64,000 nucleotides of DNA, taken from Massarina eburnea CBS 473.64. Its lineage: Eukaryota; Ascomycota; Dothideomycetes; Pleosporales; Massarinaceae. The stretch spans positions 1,522,237 to 1,586,236 of the forward strand of contig MU006777.1 in NCBI GenBank assembly GCA_010093635.1, given 5' to 3'. The notes beneath the pieces were generated by a model that was not told the origin of the DNA, ran no database searches, and worked only from the letters and a program-made list of their open reading frames with translations. A program made the position numbers and the translations under genes. Shown here piece after piece: positions 22,549 to 33,447 of this stretch; the stretch's first letter is position 1, and every line of letters starts with the position of its first letter.

Positions 22549-25181
22549 ATGACTTCCAGTCCGGCACGCGGTAAAGACACCTCGTCCCCTTCGCTGCCGA
22601 GCAGATCGCTGTTCTCGAGACTCCGCTCGCCGCTCAAGTCGAAGACCCGCAACTTCACCGAGTTCTACATCCAGCCCGACGACCCGCACCGCCAGTATGC
22701 GCCTGGCGACATCATTAGCGGCGCCGTCATAGTAAAGGTGGTCAAGCCCCTGCGCATCACGCATCTGGTCGTGACCCTGCATGGGTACGCGCAGGTGTTC
22801 AAGAACCCCAACGCGCCGGGCGACGCCTACAAGAACTACAGCACCACCGTAGGGTCGGGCAAGGGCAAGAAGTCGGGGGGCTACTTTGGCAACGGCTTCG
22901 TCTCGCTCTTTGAAGATGAGGCGGTGCTCTGTGGCGAGGGCCGGCTAGGGGAAGGCGTGTACCACTTCAACTTCGAGCTCGAGTTCCCCTCAAAAGGCCT
23001 CCCCAGCAGCATAGACGTAAGTACCTGCCTGCTGCCTCGTCTTTGGCTTACGCGTTTGGCTGATGGCTTGACTAGTTCGAGCGCGGCACGATAACATACA
23101 TGTTGACATCGACGTTGACAAGACCGACAACTATATCGCCCACGGCATCATGTGACACAAAGGTCCACCTTGCCGACATCATCGATATTGCACCTGTCCC
23201 CGAACCCAAACCCAGGATCATCTCCCTCGAACCTATATCACGGAGAGCGCGCACGAAAACCCCGCGGAAGCGGCCCCAGACGCAAGAGTCGGAACTGCGC
23301 CCCGAGAGCGTTGATACGACACGCAAGGGGAGAACGCCCGGGCTAAGCAGTGTCGCCGAGGAAAGCGTTGTTCCGGAGAGTCCCGCACCCAGCGATGACA
23401 GTTTCGAAAGCCGCATAAGCAGCGGCAATGCTTCCGGAACCGAATATGGCGTTCGTTCAGTACATACCACGCTGGACAATGCTTCGGCGAACGGTAACCG
23501 ATCCGCGCTCAAAGGGAAGACCATCACAGCAACCATCGAACTCGGCAAAGGAGGTTTTTTGCGTGGTGACTCGATACCGATAAGGATATCCGTCGACCAT
23601 ACGAAGCATGTGCGGAGTTTAAAAGGGATCATCATAACCCTCTACCGACAGGCACGAGTCGATATGCATCCCGCTTTACCCATTGCGCCCAACAGCAAAG
23701 GTGACAAGTCCAAGTCCGAAGACTACTATCCAAAATCCCGGACCGGTCTTGGAGGCCTTTCTCTGTCCTCGGCTGGATCAAGCCACCTCTTCCGGAAAGA
23801 CCTCTCCCAGTCCTTCGCCCCGTTGTTTGTCGACCCGCGAACGCTCGCCGCGGATGTAAAGTGTGCAGTCCGTGTTCCTGACGAGGCCTTCCCCTCAATA
23901 TCCAACGTTCCTGGAGCGATGATCAGCTTCAAGTACTTTGTCGAAGTAGTCGTCGATATTCAGGGTAAACTGTCAGGCTTGGATCGCATGCTACCCAACA
24001 CCAGTGCGGGAATTGTTTCACTTCCATCCGTAAACAGTTCGGGCGCGGCACGGGCCGCTGACGATCCTGCGGGCAGCATGTTTTCCACATGGGGAGGCAA
24101 CTTTGCCGACACGGATGCGATACGACGCGAGAAGGGCGTCATTTCATGTCTGTTTGAGGTTGTTATCGGTACTAAAGACAGTGAGCGGAATGGAAAGAAG
24201 AAAGCCCAGCCTCGGGAACCTGAGCCTGTTTTAGAGCAACAGGCGAATGTTCACGAATTTCCGCCGGGTGATAATGGCGATTCATATGTCAATGGGGAAC
24301 AAAGAGAATATTATGACTATGGCTACGAGTACGAGCAAAGCGGGCAGTATTTCGACGAATACGGATACGATGGCTCATACTGGGATGCGCCCGGCTATCA
24401 AGCAACTGAGGGGGCTGCTTCACATCCGCCATACAATTCTCCGCCGCCGCCACTTTTACCTCCCCATTCTAACGAGGAAGGTCTTTCCGAGAAAGAAAGG
24501 ATAAGAAGGGCAGAGGCACGACTCCTGCCTTCAGCACCACCCGGCGAAGCCGAATCATCTTCTGCTCCTGCTTCACCCCAAGCGATAACACCGTCAGCAC
24601 CAGTGCTACCGGATGACGACTACATGAGCCTTCCATATTTCGCACCCGAGTCCTCGGCATCGGCTACGGCATCACAACCACCACCTCCCCCATTCGTGTC
24701 CTCGTCTTCATCAGCACCGCATCCGCCAATGGCACCGTCACTACAACGGCGTATGCCCGAAGAAGAAAACACTAGTCGACCAACCACAAACGGCTCTTCC
24801 TTGACCATCAACGCAACAACCGATGCCCATGGCACAAAACGCCTTCTTCCCTTACCTTCATCGTCACAAGCACGGACACCAGACTACTTCCCGGGCTCGT
24901 CGTCGCACGTACAGCCTACCGACGATAAACAAGAGTTGCAAAGGAGAAGGCTTGAAATGGAGGCGAGCGTACCGCCAACTGATGATGCTGGACCAAGTGC
25001 TTCGTCATCGGAAGCACTATCAGCACCCCCGACCTCAGAGATGAGCAATCTTGGGCTCGCACCTTCAGCACCGATATTGGACGAGGACGATGAAGGACTG
25101 GTGGATGCAGTCAGACCCGGCCGAAGGCAGCAGCAGGGTGGGCAGGTTACTGGTGAGACATTACCTGAATATCAGCGGTAA
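22549..25181 (+). CDS. palF: pH-response arrestin PalF/RIM8
   Basis: Exons 22549-23016 and 23076-25181 with a 59-bp intron (GTAAGT..CTAG, phase 0), 857 residues. The N-terminal half is an alpha-arrestin: the arrestin N domain starts at about residue 30 (EFYIQPDDPHRQYAPGDII), and the arrestin C domain at about 290-400 (GGFLRGDSIPIRI, then IIITLYRQARVDMHP). The order, the SKTRNFTEFYI opening and the SLEPISRRAR segment match fungal PalF. PalF binds the pH sensor PalH at the plasma membrane, is ubiquitinated, and feeds the ESCRT/PalC/PalA branch that activates PacC at alkaline pH. The C-terminal half is disordered and Pro/Ser/Tyr-rich; the last residues, LPEYQR, contain an L/PPxY-type motif that could bind an Rsp5-type ligase. 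Confidence 0.9.
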
Positions 25182-25488
25182 CCAAAACCCGGCGTTCCGC
25201 GTTCTATGAGCTTCACCGGGTTGTGTTTCGGACGCGAACTTTTTTTGCTTTTTTACACATAGACGTACGCTTGATTGTAATACGTTGGAGTTTTGCACCA
25301 TGTGCTGATTTTGGATAAGGATGGATGCATTTACGAGGGACGTTTTTAGAGAGACTTTTGCATATGGAAGCGATGGGGGGAGAGGGCGATATATTCATGA
25401 TACCTTGATCGATTCCAGATAAATGGAGCAAGTGTCTGTTCTTTCGTTCCTGTTTCCGTGATCATAACCGCCTGACCTCACCATTGCC
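25182..25488. other. Convergent intergenic region
   Basis: T-rich 3' flank of palF and 3' flank of the small coiled-coil gene. Nothing else is seen. Confidence 0.6.
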
Positions 25489-26072
25489 CTAGCGAAGCTC
25501 CCCAGCACGATAGCGGAGAACGGACTGTAGCGACTTCGAGTTCGCCGAATAATCGGCGCGTAGGCTCGCCACCTTGTCTGCCATCCGCTTCTCGACCTCG
25601 ACTTTCTGCTTCATGAGGAATTGGAGGCGCTCGAGCTGGGCGTCGTGGGCTTGGGCACTGCGCTCATGTCAGGGAGGCTGCCTGGGGGCGCAATGTGGAT
25701 AGAAAGGGGTAGAAGGTAGTAGGAGAGATATACGCTTCCTTTTCATGACCATCGAACAGACTCGTGACAGCTGCCTCTGTATCTGCACGGGTCTTCGTGT
25801 ACGCTTTGTGCACTGCTGTTTTGCGGGCGGTGTGGCGCTTGCGTTGCTGTGCGAATCAGTCGTCTCTCCTTCCACTTCACATGGTAGTTTTGAACAATTG
25901 TGCATGTCATAGAACATACAGCACCGACCATGTCCTCCACCAACTGCTGAAGTCCCCCATTCGCATTATTAGCTGCACTCTGGGAGTCCTCTAGCTCCGT
26001 CTGGTCGGCTTCCATGTCGTCTTCGGATGGGCCGTGAATGCCACTCGGGGTGGCCGACTTTTTGGGAGGCAT
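25489..26072 (-). CDS. Small coiled-coil protein, function not recognised
   Basis: Three exons, 26072-25920, 25846-25734 and 25657-25489, with introns of 73 and 76 bp (GTATGT..ACAG and GTATAT..GCAG), encode 144 residues. The ATG at 26072 begins MPPKKSATPSG. The first 45 residues are polar and acidic; the rest is a continuous charged helix (for example HDAQLERLQFLMKQKVEVEKR), so a coiled coil is likely. A short basic stretch (QRKRHTARK) could be a nuclear signal. No family is recognised. It is divergent from the Pxr1 gene, with 270 bp between the start codons, so a shared promoter is possible. Confidence 0.75.
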
Positions 26073-26342
26073 TTTGCGGTTAGTGCTGCAGATTAGTCGA
26101 TGATTGAATTGGATTAATTTCCAGCACCCATCGAGCCACCAATTGACGATAAAATTGGGCTGGTGTGTGTTGTGATGGGACGGGGAGGAGTGTGCGCGGG
26201 GAACAGGACGCTCTTTCCCCACATTGCACGCCAAGATTTCGGTGGTCCGGGCGCGAGCCACCAATTTTTTGGAGACAGTCTCAAGCCCATTCACTCACCT
26301 CATCCTACGCGCTAGCCAGACCAAATCACCCACGTCTTCACC

Positions 26343-27535
26343 ATGGGTCTCGCAGCGCCGAAGAAGTACGTGAATTCTCAGTCACGCGTCTAGAGTCTCC
26401 ACGCAAGAAAGACGACTGAACTAACAACCTTGCAGCCGCTCCAAGATATCCGCCGACCCCCAAAACACAACCTGGGCCAATAACACAGAGCGCTTCGGCC
26501 ACCGGCTTCTCAAGCAGCAAGGCTGGACGCCCGGTACTTCTCTGGGCGCCACCGATGCTGCGCACGCCGCACACTACACGCAAGCCTCACAGTCGCACAT
26601 CCGCGTGCTGCTCAAAGATGATAATCTCGGTCTTGGAGCCAAACGGGGCAGTGAGCGCGCCGAGAACTTTGGACTTGCGGGTTTGGCCAGTGTGCTTGGA
26701 CGGCTGAATGGGAACGAGGAGGATGTGAAGAAAGAGGAGGCACGGACGGAGGAGGTGGAGAGGAAGAGGTATGTGGTTGGAAAGTTTGGCATGATGAATT
26801 TTGTTAGCGCAGGATTCTTGGTAGGCGGGGAGATAAAAGGGAAAGACGAGATTTCCGAGGAGCAAAAGAGTGGAGAGAGCGAAGGGGAGGGGAAGGAGGA
26901 GAAGAAGCGCAAACGAGTAGGGGATGACGAGGAGAAGGAAGACACCAGCGAAGACCAACCGAAACTCAAGCGGAAGAAAAAGAGCATGGACCTCCGCGAA
27001 GAGGCCGCCAAAAACGGGACGACTGAGTCTTCGTCTAAAGCGAAGAAGAGCAAAAAGAATAAGGATAAGAAATCGAAGAAATCCAGAGAAACCTCTTCGC
27101 CCGCCGCAACCGACTCTTCCACCTCGACCACCGAACCTCTCTCCGACAAAGCCCGTCGAAAAGCTGAAAGGCGTGCCAGGAAAGAAGAAAAGAAAGTTAA
27201 GAAAGCGCTCAAGAGAGCCGCAAGGGAGGCTGCGCAATCGAATCCCTCGACGAACGACTCTAGCTCCGAGAGCGAGGATGAAGACGAGACGACCACGACC
27301 ACCAGTTCCGTGCCTACAACGGGAACATCGACGCCGATGAGTGGATTGACATTTGGTGCGGGCGGGCGACATGCTGTGAGGCAGAGGTACATACGGTCGA
27401 AGAGAATGGCGGCTATGGATCCGCAGGCGCTCAAAGAAGTGAGTAGAAACATTCTTACGCTGATGCGGCGTGTATTCGTTACAGGGCGCGTGTACTGACA
27501 GACAGCAGATTTTCATGATCAAGACTCCGTCGTAG
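26343..27535 (+). CDS. pxr1: PinX1-related G-patch protein Pxr1
   Basis: Three exons, 26343-26365, 26436-27438 and 27509-27535; introns of 70 bp (GTACGT..GCAG) and 70 bp (GTGAGT..GCAG). Total 350 residues. The first exon is only 23 bp. The protein opens MGLAAPKNRSKI and carries a G-patch at about residues 25-80 (WANNTERFGHRLLKQQGW, then LLKDDNLGLGAK). The centre is Lys/Glu-rich with KKRK-type nuclear/nucleolar signals, and the last exon adds EIFMIKTPS, close to the usual family ending. Pxr1 works in the nucleolus in rRNA and snoRNA processing, activating the helicase Prp43, and can inhibit telomerase. The ATG at 26343 is fixed by the family N-terminus. Confidence 0.9.
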
Positions 27536-27860
27536 AACATGCGGCTGTGCTTGGTCTGAGATGCGTAGCGTGGCGTTCAATTGACGGTTCCAAAGTTCCC
27601 TTCGTAATTTAGCAATCTCCAAAAGAGTGCGCGCATGTAGAGTCCTATCATTATGAATGGAGAATCATAGAAGCCTCCACTTGATCATTTGGGGTGAAGG
27701 TATTACTCAATTAGCTTTAACTAGTTGTGAAGACCCATGTACCAGGGCGAAAAGAAAAGCAGGATATGCGAAGACCGAACTGTCCCCAGTCCCTTTTCCC
27801 TACAACGCAAGCAAAGAGAAGGAATAAATAAAGTAAATAGATGAAAGAAGTAGACAGCTT
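27536..27860. other. Convergent intergenic region
   Basis: 3' flanks of Pxr1 and mevalonate kinase. No gene or repeat is seen. Confidence 0.6.
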
Positions 27861-29497
27861 TCACACCTCATCGGCATCCCACGGCCTCCAAAATCTCCAC
27901 CCCTCCCGTACATCCCTCAAGCCCCCGTTTCTCGCCATCGCCCTCGCACTGGCCACGCCGACCAACCGCTCGATGCCCTCGGTCCCTTCTGCCCTCAAGA
28001 ATTTCTCCTGGTCGATCTCCTCGCCACCCTCCTCCTCGTTCCCGTTGTGTAGCACCGCAGGCCAAAGCACACCGACACCGTCTCCGGCGAGCGTGGTTTC
28101 GAACTTGTCGAAGCCTTCGTTGGAGAGCTTCACTTCGAGATTGTCTAGTATGCGGTGCTTCAGTTTTGTGCCGTTGGAGATGACAGAGGCGGCGACGGCG
28201 GGGGAGTCGGGCTCGGAGCCGGAATCGGAGGCCTCGTCGTCATCGTCGTCGGATTGGTGGGCGGCGCCGTTGCCCTGGGAAATGCCATTGGGGAGGGAGG
28301 CTGGGCGCGGCCTGAGAATGGTAATAGCACATCCACCTCCTCCGGCGCCTGTGAGCTTCGTCCAGCCTAGTCCCGTATGGTCGATCAGTTCGCGGATGCG
28401 CTCCAACTTGGGGTGCGATACACCCAGCGAAACCAATAGGCCGTGGTTCACGGTGACGAGGTCACCGAGGTGTTTGAGGGCTTGCGGCGATTCCGGGTCA
28501 AAGCCAGGCGACGTGATGAGTTTGTACGCGGAATCCGTGACCAGACCGATGGCGTCGAGGATGTTTTCGGTGAGGGCGGGGTAGTTTTGTTTCAGGGCGG
28601 CGACCTTGGCGACTTCGACGGCGGTGCTGCGCGCTTGGCGGGTGTTTACGAGGAGGAGAGGGAGCTCGGGGAAGCTGTGCAGAGGGACAATGTGGGCAGG
28701 CTCGCCATTCTTGCCCCTCGTGTAGAGAACGGCCTTGCCGCCGGACGCGACAGTGTTGTCGATGCCCGAGGGGTCCCCGTGTATGCACATCTCGCCGACA
28801 AAGGCCCAATGGTTGATGCGCTCGATCTGGAGCTGGCACTCCTGCGGCGGCTGGTCCTGGTGCGGGCCGCTGAGGGCGCGGATCTGGAGGAGCAGCGCGA
28901 CACTGATGCAGACGGAGATGCTGGCGCTGCTCCCCAGGCCGGCCCGCAGCGGGATGGTGGAGCGCAGCGTGTACACGGACGGCGGCGTCTTGCGCGAGGC
29001 CAGCGAGAGGAAGAGGTACAGGAAGCAGCAGGACGACGAATGGTGGATCTTGCGGATCGACTCGGGTATCCCGGGCGAGACTTCCTGGATGTGGGGTTCG
29101 AGGGCCTGGAGCAGGTCGGGGTCCAGCGACGTCACCGAGTCGTAGTACATCTTCTTCCTGCCCGGGGCGGCGAAGGCGTCCCAGGGCAGCTTGTCGATGT
29201 CCCACGTGTGTTCGAGCTCGATGTCGGGGAAGCGCATGGTGACGGTGCGATGTGACTTGGACAGGAAGGAGACGTGCAGATACGAGCGCAGGGAGATGGC
29301 GGCAGCAATGGCAGGCTGGCATGTTAGCGACGGAGCATAGAACCATCTGCGGGGCCTCGTACCTTGCCGTGCACCACGGCGTGCTCGCCGTACACGATGA
29401 CCTTGCCGGGCGCCGACACCATGAAGGGGGGCATCATCGGCGACGAGTACTTCCTGTGCATCTGCGGGGCCTTTGCGGCCGTCGGGGGGTTCGACAT
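27861..29497 (-). CDS. erg12: Mevalonate kinase
   Basis: Exons 29497-29363 and 29315-27861 with a 47-bp intron (GTACGA..CCAG, phase 0), 529 residues. The start at 29497 gives MSNPPTAAKAPQM followed by the N-terminal kinase segment (SAPGKVIVYGEHAVVHGKPAIAAA), which is split by the intron. GHMP-kinase motifs follow: PLRAGLGSSASISV (ATP-binding), EMCIHGDPSGIDN, and the C-terminal KLTGAGGGGCAITIL. The enzyme phosphorylates mevalonate in the cytosol, early in sterol, dolichol and prenyl synthesis. A low-complexity acidic insert (about residues 400-425, DDDDDEASDSGSEPD) interrupts the C-terminal domain and is not part of the usual core. Confidence 0.95.
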
Positions 29498-29867
29498 GGC
29501 GGAGGTGGTGGGGAGGGTGCGAGAGGGTGCAGAGAGGAGAGAGGGTGGACGGTTCGGGTGACTTCAGGAGGTTTGGAAACAACGTTGCCTACTAGACTAC
29601 CTACGCTTACGGTACGTACAAAGGACTACTCGGCCGTCTCCACATGGCCAGCGTGAAGGTTCCGAAAGGGCTTGAGCTTGCACTAGTGGCCATGCAGGAA
29701 CCCTGTCCGAACCATGCTTATCCCGGCTTCCAGAAGCACTGGACATCTGGAGATGGATGGATGGCGGCCGAGAGGGCATCACGTGGTCGATCGCAATCAA
29801 ATATTTGAATTGACATTATTCGACAAGCTGTGACTACCAATATGGGTAGGTACCTGCACATGTGTAA
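29498..29867. other. Intergenic region, no gene seen
   Basis: Upstream of mevalonate kinase and downstream of the basic-tailed gene on the same strand. Probably the promoter of mevalonate kinase. Confidence 0.6.
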
Positions 29868-30461
29868 TCACTTCGCCGACCTCCCCTCCTTCTCCTTCTC
29901 CCTCGTCTTCTTCATCTGTTCCTGCCTCTCCTTCTTCGCCTTCTTCCTCGCGTCCTTGTCCGACTTCTTTCCATCTGACGTGCTTTTCCTCTTCTTCGCC
30001 CCGTCCGCCTCCCAGTCCTCCCCCTCTTGCACTGCATTTGACCGGTCCCCCACCTCGCCGACCTCAACCTGCCCCTCTTCCCTCTCAAACTCGGACATGC
30101 TCATCCATTCGCCATCCTCGGCCGTCGCAGCTTCCTTGTTCACCAATGCGCTCTTTCTGCCCTTCTTCCCACCCCAGCTTGCGCCCTCGGCCTGCTCTTC
30201 TGGCTCGGGCGTTGGTTCGGGCTCGAGGTATTCGCCTTTCAGGCCGGCCGTCACGCGGCGCAGGTTGTGCAGTACCACGCCGCCCGCCGCCCCGCTGTTG
30301 ACGCTGAAGTCAACGCCCATGGCGCTTATTCGTGCGTCGGGATGCAGGTGCGCATGCTTTGCCGAGTTGCGAATGTACTTTTCCAGCATCGCCGTAGCAG
30401 AGTCGAGGGAAATAGACGTGGAGGAGATGTGCCGCGTGGGCGGGAGGGCTTCGAAATGCAT
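29868..30461 (-). CDS. Conserved-looking protein with basic C-terminal tail
   Basis: Single exon, 197 residues from the ATG at 30461. The N-terminal 75 residues form a compact region (HFEALPPTRHISSTSISLD then ALVN further on, with HLHPDARISAMGVDFSV and VVLHNLRRVTAGLKGEYL). The middle is acidic and the last 45 residues are almost all Lys, Arg, Glu and Ser. That composition suggests a nuclear or nucleolar protein. No family name can be given with confidence. The open frame begins seven codons earlier at a TTG, so the first ATG is used. Confidence 0.72.
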   Translation of the reverse strand: MHFEALPPTRHISSTSISLDSATAMLEKYIRNSAKHAHLHPDARISAMGVDFSVNSGAAGGVVLHNLRRVTAGLKGEYLEPEPTPEPEEQAEGASWGGKKGRKSALVNKEAATAEDGEWMSMSEFEREEGQVEVGEVGDRSNAVQEGEDWEADGAKKRKSTSDGKKSDKDARKKAKKERQEQMKKTREKEKEGRSAK

Positions 30462-30769
30462 GGCGGCGATGAGGGAGATCAATTGGACTTGTACGCGACT
30501 GGGCCCAGGCTCCGTCTGCCGTGCGTGTGAATTGTGGCGTGTGGCGTGTGGTGTGGTGTGGTGCGGTGTCGTGAGATGTCGTAAGGTAAGTGTGCAAGTG
30601 TGTAAGTAAAAGTGTGTAGGTAACTACTGAGCGAGTGAACTTTTGGGCGCACGGCCCTCGTCGATTTTCTGCCGGAGAGCTCGCTTTCCCGACGCCGCCG
30701 CATCTCGACCTACAAAGTACTGCACTTCTATGCGGAGGCATCCCTCATACCTCTCGCCATCGTGCCGAA
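30462..30769. other. Short divergent promoter region
   Basis: About 310 bp between the divergent basic-tailed gene and the L34 gene. It contains a GTGTGGTGTG-rich stretch near 30536-30570. Confidence 0.6.
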
Positions 30770-31217
30770 ATGAATGCCTTCCGCTCCCTCGGGGCCGCAG
30801 CTGCCCTTCTGCGACCCGCCCCAGGCTTCGCACCCCCACGGTCCGCCTGCCTTCCCCATCTGCCCAACGCCCAATTGACCAGCCCATAGATGCATGCCCT
30901 CCGCACGCGCATTCTCCGTACTCACGCCCCGTCGCCCTATGCTGCCCGCGTCATCAAGGCCCTCCACCCTCCCCGCCCCGGGCTCCACGGCCCCTACAGC
31001 CATTCCGTCCGCCGGTGCGCTCGACATAGCTTCCAAGATATCGTCCCATCCTGCGCTCGGCTCCATCCAAATTCGCTGTGGGCCCCGTGATACCTATAAT
31101 CCGAGCCATTTGGTGAGGAAGAGGAGGCATGGTTTTCTGACTAGGATACGCACGAAGAAAGGGAGGAAACTGTTGATGAGAAGGCTGAAGAAGGGGCGGT
31201 GGAACTTGAGCCATTGA
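30770..31217 (+). CDS. Mitochondrial large-subunit ribosomal protein bL34m
   Basis: The C-terminal 45 residues (RDTYNPSHLVRKRRHGF, RIRTKKGRKLLMRRLKKGRWNLSH) are a full bL34 domain. The preferred model joins exon 30770-30840 to exon 30890-31217 through a 49-bp intron with a weak GTCCGC donor, a TTGAC branch-like site and a CATAG acceptor, giving 132 residues. The exon 1 peptide (MNAFRSLGAAAALLRPAPG) looks like a mitochondrial targeting sequence, and the splice joins it in frame. A simpler model starts at the ATG at 30894 (107 residues), which also begins with an Arg/Ser-rich presequence-like region. The product acts in the mitochondrial ribosome. The domain call is firm; the 5' structure is less so. 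Confidence 0.85.
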
Positions 31218-31735
31218 GCGGTGCGTCCGACTGCATTGCCAGCATCTGGGTGGATAGGAGAGGATCATCTGTACATTTACTGTACAACCAACGGTAGACT
31301 AAGAGAACTACCTTTCTGTTCACAGACATTATAACGCCAGGGAATCTCATCCTTCACAAGCGATCGCTTTGTCCTACTCTAAACCTCTATCGAAAACACC
31401 TGCATCAGTACGCGATCGAGATGCCACGTGATGTCTCCAATCACGGCCTCTTCGATTGATATACTCGGAATGGAGATTTACCGTCGTCGACCCCATTCAC
31501 TTGATTTATCCAGTCCGATGCAATGTTCGAGAGCATGATGGTGCTAACAAGTGTAGGCTTCATCATGTGATAAATGATACGACCGGTATGGCGGGTATGG
31601 TGTTCGGAGAGACCTCAGAGAATGCGGTCGATGTTGGAGATGCAGCGTAGACGCAGACATGTTCAGACTGGCGCCAGAAGATTCGACAGGTGATTGGGAA
31701 GCTTTAGGATTGCATTGGGCATCCTCAAGGGCTCT
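31218..31735. other. Convergent intergenic region
   Basis: About 520 bp between convergent genes. No gene, repeat or RNA signal is seen. Confidence 0.6.
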
Positions 31736-32503
31736 TCAGCTCTCCCCAGCTCCTTCTTTTTTTGCGGGCACCTCCATAGCCTTCAGGTCCTCATCTACCT
31801 TGTCAATCTGCTTCAGAATAAACGCAATCGACGCATCCCTCGCCCTGTCCACCCTCGCCAATGCTTCCATGCTCAGCTTCTCATAATCAGGTGGTGGTTT
31901 CTGCGGCGTCGGCGGTGCAGGCTCCCTATCACCTTTCAACTTTGCCTTCTTGTCCGCCAGCAACTTTCTTAATACGAAGACATTTAAATCTCGTTCCCTC
32001 AGATTCTTCTCCAACTCTTTCTTCTTCGTCTCCTCTTCTAGTTTCTGCTTCTTGGTCGCCTGCTCCTGCACTATCAAGTCTGCGGCGGATTTGTAGTTCC
32101 ATATTGCTTGTTTCGCAGAGTCCTCAACATGTGTGAAACGGATAGGTCCAATGTTCTGGCCCCCGTACCAACGCGCCACAACGACTACACCTTCAGTCTG
32201 TGTATCGTTGAGCACGTGTTGTAGTCTGCTTCCGGCCCATTTCTCTCCATCGTCATCATGGCCCAGATCGTACAAGATTTTTGTCTCCGGCATCAACGAT
32301 CGTTGCCGTGACCGCTTCCTCCATGCTGCAATGCGATGGGTTGCTGTCTCAAACTCGGGTAAAGCCTGCAGCGCTTTCACGCTGAGGGTTGGTGAAAAGG
32401 CGGCTTCGAATGATGAAGTCCCGGTTGAGTCGACGATTTTTGTAGAATGGAAAGTGTTTGGGGGAGGAGCGACTGAAGGTGAGCGTTCCCTTTTTAGTGA
32501 CAT
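31736..32503 (-). CDS. IMPACT/YIH1-family (UPF0029) protein
   Basis: Single exon, 255 residues, starting MSLKRERSPS. Residues about 20-130 form an Impact N-terminal (UPF0029) domain; the diagnostic parts are the segment around HDDDGEKWAGSRLQHVL and the VVVVARWYGGQNIGPIRF motif. The C-terminal half is a long charged helix, probably a coiled coil. IMPACT/YIH1 proteins bind GCN1 and dampen GCN2, but this protein lacks a visible N-terminal RWD domain, so it is closer to the short UPF0029-only fungal type and a GCN2 role is not assured. Confidence 0.85.
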   Translation of the reverse strand: MSLKRERSPSVAPPPNTFHSTKIVDSTGTSSFEAAFSPTLSVKALQALPEFETATHRIAAWRKRSRQRSLMPETKILYDLGHDDDGEKWAGSRLQHVLNDTQTEGVVVVARWYGGQNIGPIRFTHVEDSAKQAIWNYKSAADLIVQEQATKKQKLEEETKKKELEKNLRERDLNVFVLRKLLADKKAKLKGDREPAPPTPQKPPPDYEKLSMEALARVDRARDASIAFILKQIDKVDEDLKAMEVPAKKEGAGES

Positions 32504-33447
32504 GGTGATTTGATGTGGAGTGATGGAATGCGATGATGGTCGGTGGGGATGGAGGTGTTTGAAGGGGCTGGGATGGAAGGCCGTGCCGAGCTTGGAAGGC
32601 GTTGCCGACGTCCCTTCGCTTCAGACGACCATCTTACATCCTCCCCAATATATGCTGTCCAGCTTTATTGTTCTTTGGTTCATTAAAGATCGATCTTTAC
32701 TACTATATATCTTGCCTTCAACATGATATGTACTCTTGAAAATATCCTTGAATCACGAACGCCAAATATCCACCCGGCCGGACATCTGCTTCAAACGTCG
32801 ATATGCGTTACGGAAGCTGCACGAACATTGATTACTCTTTTTATGTTGCTTTCCGATATTATTATAAGTTTTTCTCTATGTATCCTTTGAAGAGAACAAT
32901 ATTCTTTCATTGTCCCAGAATAAGCCAAACCTAATGGACTCTCTTCGCTCGTGAGCACTTCATCACCATGTGATATCTACAAACAGCCCCTTCCAAGACA
33001 CGCGTTTGCTGACTTTCGAACAAACTCAATTACCTTGTAGCGTTCCCTATAAACATAACATTTTAATCATTGTACGTCAGTGCGGGGTTATCGCAACCAA
33101 GCAATTTTGTTTTTAACCAGCTGTCGCCGACTTCTTCAAGCGCGCCTCCCTCAACCTCATCGCTGATCACTGATCGCGAAGCTCCTTCTCAAGAGAAGCG
33201 TTTGAAAAGTAGAACGTACGTTGTCTCTTACATTTCCCTTTCCTAGAGCATCTCTTGCCCCGACTTTCAGGACGCCAAGAGAGTATAGGTCCTCCCGTTT
33301 GCCTCCGTCCGTCTATTCACGATAAACCATCTGATTTCCGCGTCGGAAGTTCAAGTGTTACATATTATCACCCTTCTCAAGGATATTTGCTAACCCCACA
33401 ACCCAAGCCTTCACACAGTAATAACCCACCGAGTGCAACTCTACAAG
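32504..33447. other. Divergent intergenic region
   Basis: About 940 bp between divergent genes, AT-rich in the middle. It should hold both promoters. No other feature is seen. Confidence 0.6.

Noticed and set aside
28443..29255. 270-codon plus-strand frame
   Set aside because: Antisense shadow of the GC-rich mevalonate kinase gene.
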